From assembly GCA_019843655.1 (NCBI GenBank), contig JACDQD010000003.1:24664224-24728223 (forward strand): a stretch of DNA of 64,000 nucleotides, read 5' to 3'. A model generated the notes under the pieces. The model made no database searches and was not told the origin of the DNA. It saw only the letters and a program-made list of their open reading frames with translations. Source of the stretch: Lethocerus indicus. Taxonomy: Eukaryota; Arthropoda; Insecta; Hemiptera; Belostomatidae. This document shows positions 52,398-62,300 of the stretch, one piece after another (position 1 is the stretch's first letter; each line of letters opens with the position of its first letter). Made by a program: the position numbers and the translations under genes.

Positions 52398-53270
52398 GGA
52401 GGGAGGATGTGAGTTGTCGACGGGCTAGCGGGGGTCGTGAGGGAGGTTCGGGGTGGCACGGCGGGTAGGAGGCCGGAGGGAGGATGTGAGTTGTCGACGG
52501 GCTAGCGGTGGTCGTGAGGGAGGTTCGGGGCGGCACGGCGGGTAGGAGGCCGGAGGGAGGATGTGAGTTGTCGACGGGCTAGCGGGGGTCGTGAGGGAGG
52601 TTCGGGGCGGCACGGCGGGTAGGAGGCCGGAGGGAGGATGTGAGTTGTCGACGGGCTAGCGGGGGTCGTGAGGGAGGTTCGGGGCGGCACGGCGGGTAGG
52701 AGGCCGGAGGGAGGATGTGAGTTGTCGACGGGCTAGCGGGGGTCGTGAGGGAGGTTCGGGGCGGCACGGCGGGTAGGAGGCCGGAGGGAGGATGTGAGTT
52801 GTCGACGGGCTAGCGGGGGTCGTGAGGGAGGTTCGGGGCGGCACGGCGGGTAGGAGGCCGGAGGGAGGATGTGAGTTGTCGACGGGTAGGGGGGGGCGGG
52901 GGGGAGGTTCGGGGCGGCACGGCGGGTAGGAGGCCGGAGGGAGGATGTGAGTTGTCGACGGGCTAGCGGGGGTCGTGAGGGAGGTTCGGGGCGGCACGGC
53001 GGGTAGGAGGCCGGAGGGAGGATGTGAGATGTCGACGGGCTAGCGGGGGTCGTGAGGGAGGTTCGGGGCGGCACGGCGGGTAGGAGGCCGGAGGGAGGAT
53101 GTGAGTTGTCGACGGGCTAGCGGGGGTCGTGAGGGAGGTTCGGGGCGGCACGGCGGGTAGGAGGCCGGAGGGAGGATGTGAGGTGTCGACGGGCTAGCGG
53201 GGGTCGTGAGGGAGGTTCGGGGCGGCACGGCGGGTAGGAGGCCGGAGGGAGGATGTGAGTTGTCGACGGG
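52398..53270. repeat. 77-bp G-rich satellite, homogeneous left block
   Basis: About eleven copies of a 77-bp unit, nearly identical and exactly in register except for one 76-bp copy near 52886. The unit has 43 G and 12 C on the plus strand and contains GTCGAC and GCTAGC palindromes. It also holds a run of four G-tracts separated by CTAGC, TCGTGA and AGGTTC, a canonical G-quadruplex motif. On the minus strand it reads as staggered Pro/Arg-rich frames of 62 codons, offset by 77 bp and started by GTG. These frames are a by-product of the repeat, not genes. The array begins abruptly inside the Penelope RT. Confidence 0.97.
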
Positions 53271-56200
53271 CTAGCGGGGTCGTGAGGGAGGTTCAGGGCA
53301 GGCACGGGTAGGAGGCCGGAGGGAGGATGTGAGTTGTCGACGGCTAGCGGGGTCGTGAGGAGGTTCAGGGCAGCACGGCGGGTAGGAGGCCAGGGGGAGG
53401 ATGTGAGTTGTCGACAGGCTAGCGGTCGTGAGGGAGGTTCAGGGCAGCCCAGGGGTAGGAGGCCGGAGGAGGATGTGAGTTGTCGACGGGCTAGCTCGTG
53501 AGGGAGGTTCAGGGCAGCGGCAGGTAGGAGGCCGGAGGAGGATGTGAGTTGTCGACAGGCTAGCGGGGTCGTGAGGGAGGTTCAGGGCAGGCGGGTAGGA
53601 GGCCGGAGGGAGGATGTGAGTTGTCGACAGGCTAGCCAGGGGTCGTGAGGGAGGTTCAGGGGCAGCACGGCAGGTAGGAGGCCAGGGGAGGATGTGAGTT
53701 GTCGACAGGCTAGCAGGGGTCGTAGGGAGGTTCAGGGCAGCACGGCAGGTAGGAGGCCGGAGGGAGGATGAGTTGTCGACGGGCTAGCAGGGGGTGAGGA
53801 GGTTCAGGGCAGGCACGGCGGGTAGGAGGCCGGAGGGAGGATGTGAGTTGTCGACAGGCTAGCAGGGGTCGTGAGGAGGTTCAGGGCAGCACAGGCAGGT
53901 AGGAGGCCGGAGGGAGGATGGAGTTGTCGACAGGGCTAGCGGGGTCGTGAGGGAGGTTCAGGGCAGCACGGCGGGTAGGAGGCCGGAGGGAGGATGTGAG
54001 TTGTCGACAGGCTAGCGGGTCGTGAGGAGGTTCAGGGGCACGGCGGGTAGGAGGCCGGAGGGAGGATGTGAGTTGTCGACAGGGCTAGGGTCGTGAGGGA
54101 GGTTCAGGGCGGCACGGCGGGTAGGAGGCCGGAGGGAGGATGTGAAGTTGTCGACGGCTAGGCAGGGGTCGTGGAGGGAGGTTCAGGGCAGGCACGGTAG
54201 GAGGAGGGAGGGAGGATGTGAGTTGTCGACAGGCTAGCAGGTCGTGGGGAGGTTCAGGGCAGCACGGAGCAGGTGGATGTCGGCAAGACAAGGAGGAGGT
54301 TCAGGGCAGCGGCAGGTGGAGGCGGGAGGATGAAGTTGTCGACAGGCTAGCGGGGAGGTTCAGGGCAGGTTCAGGAGGCCAGGAGGGAGGATGTAAGATT
54401 GTCGACAGGGCTAGCAGGGGGGGTCGTAAAGGAGGTTCAGGGCACGCGGTAGGAGGCCAGTAGGAGGATGTGAGTTGTCGACGGGCTAGCAGGGTCGTAG
54501 GGAGGTTCAGGGCGGCACGGCGGGTAGGAGGCCAGGGGAGGATGTGAGTTGTCGACGGGCCAGCGGGTCGTGAGGAGGTTCAGGCAGCACGGCGGGTAGG
54601 AGGCCGGAGGGAGGATGGAGTTGTCGACAGCAGCGGGTCGTGAGGAGGTTCAGGCAGCACGGCGGGTAGGAGGCCGGAGGGAGGATGGAGTTGTCGACAG
54701 CAGGAGAGGTTCAACCACAGGGTAGGAGGCCGGAGGAGGATGAGTTGTCGACAGGCCGCAGTCGTGAGGAGGTTCAGGGCGGCACGGGAGGTCTAGGCGG
54801 GTAGGAGGCGGAGGGAGGATGTAGTTGTCGACACCTAGCGGGGTCGGGGAGGTTCAGGGCAGCACGGCAGCAAGGAGGGAGGATGTGAAGTTGTCGAAGG
54901 GCTAGCGGGATCGTGAGGGAGGTTCAGGGGCACGGCGGGCAGCCGTGGCCGGGCGGCACGGCGGGCAGGAGGCCGGAGGATGTGAAGTTGTCGACAGGCT
55001 AGCAGGGTCGTAAGGGAGGTTCAGGGCAGCAGGTAGGAGGCCAGGGGAGGATGTGAGTTGTCGACGGCTGCAGCGGGGTCGTAAAGGAGGAGGTTCAGGG
55101 CAGCAGCAGGGAGGATGTGAGTTGTCGGTAGGGAGGCCAGGCGGAGGAGGATGTAAAGCTGTCGACAGGCTAAGGAGGTCGTAAAGGGAGGTTCAGGGCA
55201 GCACAGCAGGTGGAGGCCAGGAGGAGGATGGAGTTGTCGGGCTAGCGGTCGTGAGGGAGGTTCAGGGCAACGGCAGGTAGGAGGCAGGAAGGATGTGGTT
55301 GTCGACAGGCTAGGGGAGTCGGGGAGGTTCAGAGGCGGCACAGCAGGCCAGGAAAGGAGGATGTGAGTTGTCGAACAGAGGCTAGCGGGGTCGTGAAGGA
55401 GGTTCAGGGCAACACGGCGGTAGGAGGCCAGGGGAGGATGTGAGTTGTCGACGGGGTCATGAGGGAGGTTCAGGGCACGGGGCGGAAGGGGAGGCATGGA
55501 AGTTGTCGACAGGCTAGAGGGGTCGTGAGGGAGGTTCAGGGCGGCACGGCGGGTAGGAGCCGGAGGGAGGATGTGAGTTGTCGACGGGCTGCAGGGGCGA
55601 AGGGAGGTTCCGGGCAGCACGGCAGGTAGGAGCCGGGGAGGGAGGATGGAGTCGACGGGCCAGGGGGTCAGGGAGGTTCAGGGCGGCACCGGCAGGGCAG
55701 GAGGCCGGAGGGAGGAGATGAGATTGTCGACAGGCTAGCGGGATCGTGAGGGAGGTTCAGGGCGGCACGGCGGGTAGGAGGAGGAGGTCCGGCTGGCAGG
55801 AGGATGTGAAGCTGTCGACAGGGCTAGGGTAGTCGTGTGAGGGAGGTTCAGGCCGGCGGAGGCAGGGAGGATGTGAGTTATCGACAGGCAGCAGGGTCGT
55901 GAGGAGGTTCAGGGCAGCACGGCGGTAGGAGACCGGAGGGAGGATGTGAGTTGTCGACAGGGCCAGCGGGGTCGAGGTTCAGGGCGGCACGGCAGGTAGG
56001 AGGAAAGGGGAGGATGTGAGTTGTCGACAGGCTAGCAGGGGTCGTGAGGAGGTTCAGGGCAGCACGGCAGGTAGGAGGCCGGAGGGAGGATGTGAGTTGT
56101 CGACAGGGCTGCAGCGGGGTCGTGAGGGAGGTTCAGGGCAGCACGGCAGGGTTGGAGGAGCCAGGGGAGGATGTGAGTTGTCGACTGGCTGGCAGGGGTC

Positions 56201-57793
56201 GTGGGGAGGTTCAGGGCGGCACGGCGGGTAGGAGGCCGGGGGAGGATGTGAGTTGTCGACAGGCTAGCAGGGGGTCGTGAGGGAGGTTCAGGGCGGCACG
56301 GCAGGTAGGGAGAGCCAGGAGGATGTGAGTTGTCGACAGGGCTAGCGGGGTCGTGAGGAGGAGTTCAGGGGCGGCACGGCGGGTAGGGAGCCAGGAGGGA
56401 GGATGTGAGTTGTCGACAGGCTGCAAGGGGTCGTGAGGGAGGTTCAGGGCAGGCGGCGGTAGGAGGCCAGGAGGAGGATGTGAGTTGTCGACAGGCTAGC
56501 AGAGGGTCGTGAGGGAGGTTCAGGGCAGCACAGGTAGGCGGGGAGGAGGAGGCGGAGGGAGGGCAGTGGATGGAGTTGTCGAGGGCTGGCTGCAGGGGGT
56601 CGTGAAGGAGGTTCAGGGACAGGCAGCAAGTATATAGCGGCGGGTAGGAGGCCGGGGAGGATGTGAGTTGTCGACAGGGCTAGCAGGATCGTAAGGGAGG
56701 TTCAGGAGGCAGGTAGGTGGAGGAGGATGTGTTGTCGACAGCTAGAGAGGTCGTGAGGGAGGTTCAGGGCAGCACATGCAGGTAGGAGGCCAGGGGAGGA
56801 TGGAGTTGTCGACAGAGGGGTCGTGAGGGAGGTTCAGGGCGGCACGGCGGGTAGGAGAGCCAGGGGAGGATGTGAGTTGTCGACAGGGCTGGCGGGGCCA
56901 GAGTCGTGAGGAGGTTCAGGGGCAGCACGGCAGGTAGGAGGCCGGGGGAGGATGTGAGTTGTCGACGGGCTGGAAGGGTCGTGAGGGAGGTTCAGGGCAG
57001 GCACGGCGGTAGGAGGCCGGAGGAGGATGTAGAGTTGTCGACAGGGCTGGCAGGGGTCGTGAGGGAGGTTCAGGGCAGCACGGCGGTAGGAGAGCCAGGG
57101 GGAGGATGTGAGTTGTCGACAGGCTGCAGGGGTCGTGAGGGAGGTTCAGGGCGGCACGCAGGTAGGAGGCCAGGGGGAGGATGTAGTTGTCGACAGGCTA
57201 GCAGGGGTCGTGAGGGAGGTTCAGGAGCACAGCGCGTAGGAGGCCAGGGGAGGATGTGAGCTGTCGACGGGCTAGCAGGGTCGTGAGGGAGGTTCAGGCA
57301 CGGCAGGAGGCCAGGGGAGGATGTGAGTTGTCGAAACGGGCTGGCAGGGGTCGTAAAAAGGAGGAGTTCAGGGCGGCACACTTGCAGGTAGGAGGAGCCA
57401 GGGTGCAGAGGATGTGAGTTGTCGACAGGCTAGATTCAGGGGTCGTGAGGAGGTTCAGGGGCACGCACGGCCGGTAGGAGAGCCAGGAGGAGGATGTAGA
57501 TCGACAGGCTAGCGGGTGTCGTGAGGGAGGGTTCAGGGGCAGCACGCAGGTAGGAGGCCGGAGGAGGATGTGAGTTGTCGACGGGCTAGCAGGGTCGTAA
57601 GGGAGGTTCAGGGCGGCACAGCGGGTAGGAGAGCCAGTTGGAGGATGTGAGTTGTCGACAGGCTAGCAGGAGGTCGTAATGAAGGAGGTTCGGGGCAGCA
57701 CGGCAGGTAGCGAGAGCCAGTTGGAGGATGTGAGTTGTCGACAGGCTAGCAGGAGGTCGTAATGAAGGAGGTTCGGGGCAGCACGGCAGGTAG
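53271..57793. repeat. 77-bp satellite, degenerate central block
   Basis: The same unit in roughly 60 copies, but nearly every one has small indels, so spacing is mostly below 77 bp. Seven of the nine CpG sites per unit are in CGG context and often read CAG here (GACGGGC to GACAGGC, TTCGGGG to TTCAGGG, GGCGGCAC to GGCAGCAC). The GTCGAC and GTCGTG sites stay intact. Exact duplications of variant units occur at 54561-54700 (70-bp period) and 57629-57793 (83-bp period). Some of the variation may be assembly error in reads that could not be placed. Confidence 0.9.
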
Positions 57794-58370
57794 CCAAAAC
57801 AGCTAAAAATGTCGTTCCACCACCAAAAATGTGCAGCCAGGCCACCAGCAAATACGCGGAGGGCAGCACAGCAGGAAGGCCAAATGTGAATCTGATAAAA
57901 AACACGCTTGGGGGAGTCGTGAGGAGGTTCAAGGGCGGCAGGTAGGGAGAACCATTATCAGCAAACACCATCGGGGAAAAAATTAAACACCCACCGCCCG
58001 CTCAAAAAATACCGTGTCAACAAACTACGGTCAGTCGTAAGGGAGGTTCAGGGCAGCAGCAGGTAGAGCGAGGATGTAGGATGTCGACAGGCTAGCAGGG
58101 TCGTGAGGAGGTTCAGGGCGGCACGGCGGGTAGGAGAGCCAGGGGAGGATGTGAGTTGTCGACAGGCTAGCAGAAGTCGTGAGAGGTTCCAGGGCAGCAC
58201 AGCAGGCCAAGAGAGCAAAAATTCGGGGTAAAAAGAACACTTGCCGCGCAAAACCAGCACCGCCACCAGCATAAAAAACACCCCAGGGTAAACAAACAAG
58301 CACCAAAAGCTCGCGCCGCACTTGCCGCCAGCAAACCCGGCTCACGTCTCCACAGGCTAGCATCGTGAGG
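57794..58370. repeat. Disrupted satellite with A-rich foreign segments
   Basis: Fragments of the 77-bp unit (for example near 57915, 58030-58170) alternate with unrelated A- and C-rich stretches at about 57796-57905, 57950-58025 and 58205-58350. The inserts have no coding signal or transposon ends I recognise. Their jumbled, CA-rich character suggests poor consensus sequence or several small insertions. Confidence 0.6.
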
Positions 58371-58690
58371 GAGGTGTGAGATGTCGACGGGCTGCGAGGG
58401 GTCGTGAGGGAGGTTCGGGGCGGCACGGCGGGTAGGAGGCCGGAGGGTGGATGGACGGGCTAGCGGGGGTCGTGTGGGAGGTTCGGGGCGGCACGGCGGG
58501 TAGGAGGCCGGAGGGAGGATGTGAGTTGTCGACGGGCTAGCGGGGGTCGTGAGGGAGGTTCGGGGCGGCACGGCGGGTAGGAGGCCGGAGGGAGGATGTG
58601 AGTTGTCGACGGGCTAGCGGTGGTCGTGAGGGAGGTTCGGGGCGGCACGGCGGGTAGGATGGCGGAGGGCAGGTCAGACAGGCTAGCAGG
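58371..58690. repeat. 77-bp satellite, homogeneous right block
   Basis: About three to four units, the inner ones again exactly 77 bp and nearly identical to the left block. The last full copy carries the AGCGGTGGTCG variant that is also found in the second copy of the left block (near 52505). After about 58655 the repeat decays into a partial copy and ends in unique sequence. Confidence 0.9.
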
Positions 58691-59326
58691 TCGTGTGTCG
58701 GGGAGGTGGAAAAAGCGGCAGATGGCTTATCGCCGTCCGTCAAAGTCTGGATCTTACCGTGAAGGGCGAAAGACCATTGTCCCTGCGTGTCTAAACCTAT
58801 CTTAAGAGGAGTTGGTAAAATGCGAAACAGAGCTGGTTATGATACTGTGTGGTGGTGGGGACTGAATGCGCTGGGTCCCGCACCCGATGACAGTACAGTG
58901 TGCTGAGCATTTGGTGGAAGGATTATTGAGACAGTTTTGTTTTATTCAATAATACATGGTGGTACATGGCCGTTCTTACGAACGAGACTATATATTTATT
59001 ATAGCCTAACAAATAGGCGATTCCGGTATCAATGCCCGCGGTACACACACTTATTCTTCTTAGAGGGCCAGGCGGCTTTTTAGCCACTTTTAAACTGAGC
59101 AAGAACAGGTCTGTGATGGGATGTTCAGGGTTGCCTTTGAGAACTATTGTACGTATGCCGAAAGGTTTCAGACTGTTCCCTTGGTCCAAGAGGCCGGAAA
59201 CTCCGCTGAACCTTCGTGTTAACATTGCATATCACTGGTGTTCCCATGAACCCCTCGGCGGACCGTACGAGGTTTCGGTTGCGGCGGAGGAGGTTTATCG
59301 TCCATTATCTGGATTTGTTATTTCTA
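58691..59326. other. Unique spacer between two satellites
   Basis: About 640 bp of non-repetitive, moderately GC-rich sequence. A plus frame (59032-59430) and a minus frame (58923-59225, 100 codons) overlap within it. Neither has a domain I recognise, and the plus frame runs on into the next satellite. No transposon end or RNA gene was seen. Confidence 0.6.
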
Positions 59327-62300
59327 GCGCGCGGCCCAATGTGTTCGGCCGGGAGCCCCGCCTCAGGGAGAGAACAGACTTGTTGAGTCGGCCTGACCGA
59401 CCACTCGTGTTTCCCTCTCGGAGTGTGTAGTGAGCGTCCCGTTGTCCGTCCCACGGTGCCCGGGATGACCACTCGTTGGCCTTTACGAGAGGCGTCGCGC
59501 GCGGCCCAATGTGTTCGGCCGGGGCCCCGCCTCCGGGAAGAACAGACTTGTTGAGTCGGCCTGACCGACCACTCGTGTTCCCTCTCGGGTGTGTAGTGAG
59601 CGTCCCGTTGTCCGTCCCACGGTGCCCGGGATGACCACTCGTTGGCCTTTTACGAGAGGCGTCCAGCGCGCGGCCCAATGTGTTCGGCCGGGAGCCCGCC
59701 TCCGGGAGAACAGACTTGTTGAGTCGGCCTGACCGACCACTCGTGTTCCCTCTCGGGTGTGTAGTGAGCGTCCGTTGTCCGTCCCACGTGCCCGGGATGA
59801 CCACTCGTTGGCCTTTTACGAGGCGTCCAGCGCGCGGCCCAATGTGTTCGGCCGGGAGCCCCGCCTCCGGGAGAACAGACTTGTTGAGTCGGCCTGACCG
59901 ACCACTCGTGTTCCCTCTCGGGTGTGTAGTGAGCGTCCGTTGTCCGTCCCGGTGCCCGGGATGACCACTCGTTGGCCTTTACGAGAGGCGTCCAGCGCGC
60001 GGCCCAATGTGTTCGGCCGGGAGCCGCCTCCGGGAGAGAACAGACTTGTTGAGTCGGCCTGACCGACCACTCGTGTTCCCTCTCGGGTGTGGTGAGCGTC
60101 CCGTTGTCCGTCCCACGGTGCCCGGGATGACCACTCGTTGGCCTTTTACGAGAGGCGTCCAGCGCGCGGCCCAATGTGTTCGGCCGGGAGCCCCGCCTCC
60201 GGGAGAGAACAGACTTGTTGAGTCGGCCTGACCGACCACTCGTGTTTCCCTCTCGGAGTGTGTAGTGAGCGTCCCGTTGTCCGTCCCACGGTGCCCGGGA
60301 TGACCGTTGGCCTTTACGAGAGGCGTCCAGCGCGCGGCCCAATGTGTTCGGCCGGGCCCCGCCTCGGGAGAGAACAGACTTGTTGAGTCGGCCTGACCGA
60401 CCACTCGTGTTTCCCTCTCGGAGTGTGTAGTGAGCGTCCCGTTGTCCGTCCCACGGTGCCGGGATGACCACTCGTTGGCCTACGAGAGGCGTCCAGCGCG
60501 CGGCCCAATGTGTTCGGCCGGGGCCCCGCCTCCGGGAAGAACAGAGTTGAGTCGGCCTGACCGACCACTCGTGTTTCAGGTGTGTGAGCGTCCCGTTGTC
60601 CGTCCCACGGTGCCCGGGATGACCACTCGTTGGCCTTTACGAGAGGCGTCAGCGCGCGGCCCAATGTGTTCGGCCGGGGCCCCGCCTCCGGGAGAACAGA
60701 CTTGTTGAGTCGGCCTGACCGACCACTCGTGTTTCCCTCGAGGTGTGGTGAGCGTCCCGTTGTCCGTCCCACGGTGCGGGATGACCACTCGTTGGCCTTT
60801 ACGAGGGCGTCCAGCGCGCGGCCCAATGTGTTCGGCCGGGAGCCCCGCCTCCGGGAAGAACAGACTTGTTGAGTCGGCCTGACCGACCACTCGTGTTTCC
60901 CTCTCGGAGTGTGTAGTGAGCGTCCCGTTGTCCGTCCCACGGTGCCCGGGATGACCACTCGTTGGCCTTTTACGAGAGGCGTCCAGCGCGCGGCCCAATG
61001 TGTTCGGCCGGGGCCCCGCCTCCGGGGAGAACAGACTTGTTGAGTCGGCCTGACCGACCACTCGTGTTTCCCTCTCGGAGTGTGTAGTGAGCGTCCCGTT
61101 GTCCGTCCCACGGTGCCCGGGATGACCACTCGTTGGCCTTTTAGGAGGCGTCCAGCGCGCGGCCCAATGTGTTCGGCCGGGGCCCGCCTCCGGGAGAGAA
61201 CAGACTTGTTGAGTCGGCCTGACCGACCACTCGTGTTTCCCTCCGGGTGTGTAGTGAGCGTCCCGTTCCACGGTGCCCGGGATGACCACTCGTTGGCCTT
61301 TACGAGGGCGTCCAGCGCGCGGCCCAATGTGTTCGGCCGGGCCCGCCTCCGGGAGAGAGAACTTGTTGAGTCGGCCTGACCGACCACTCGTGTTTCCCTC
61401 GGGTGTGTAGTAGCGTCCCGTTGTCCGTCCCACGGTGCCCGGGATGACCACTCGTTGGCCTTTACGAGAGGCGTCCAGCGCGCGGCCCAATGTGTTCGGC
61501 CGGGGCCCGCCTCGGGAGAGAACAGACTTGTTGAGTCGGCCTGACCGACCACTCGTGTTTCCCTCTCGGGTGTGTAGTGAGCGTCCCGTTGTCCGTCCCA
61601 CGGTGCCCGGGATGACCACTCGTTGGCCTTTACGAGAGTCCAGCGCGCGGCCCAATGTGTTCGGCCGGGCCCGCCTCCGGGAGAGAACAGACTTGTTGAG
61701 TCGGCCTGACCGACCACTCGTGTTCCCTCTCGGAGTGTGTAGTGAGCGTCCCGTTGTCCGTCCACGGTGCCGGGATGACCACTCGTTGGCCTTTACGAGG
61801 CGTCCAGCGCGCGCCCAATGTGTTCGGCCGGGGCCCCGCCTCGGGAGAGAACAGACTTGTTGAGTCGGCCTGACCGACCACTCGTGTTTCCTCTCGGGTG
61901 TGTAGTGAGCGTCCGTTGTCCGTCCCACGGTGCCGGGATGACCACTCGTTGGCCTTTTACGAGAGGCGTCCAGCGCGCGGCCCAATGTGTTCGGCCGGCC
62001 CCGCCTCCGGGAGAGAACAGACTTGTTGAGTCGGCCTGACCGACCACTCGTGTTCCCTCTCGGGTGTGTAGTGAGCGTCCCGTTGTCCGTCCCACGGTGC
62101 CCGGATGACCACTCGTTGGCCTTTACGAGAGGCGTCCAGCGCGCGGCCCAATGTGTTCGGCCGGGAGCCCCGCCTCCGGGAGAGAACAGACTTGTTGAGT
62201 CGGCCTGACCGACCACTCGTGTTTCCCTCCGGGTGTGTAGTGAGCGTCCCGTTGTCCGTCCCACGGTGCCCGGGATGACCACTCGTTGGCCTTTACGAGA

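Noticed and set aside
52425..53305. Staggered 62- and 113-codon Pro-rich minus frames
   Set aside because: They repeat with the 77-bp unit, start at GTG, and exist only because the unit carries a single stop triplet (CTA on plus) on that strand. They are repeat artefacts.
52398..58690. A CRISPR-like array
   Set aside because: The repeats are contiguous with no unique spacers, the unit is 77 bp, and the context is eukaryotic satellite DNA.
59450..59500. CENP-B-box-like CTCGTTGG in the second satellite
   Set aside because: The essential downstream A and CGGG positions of the CENP-B box are absent.
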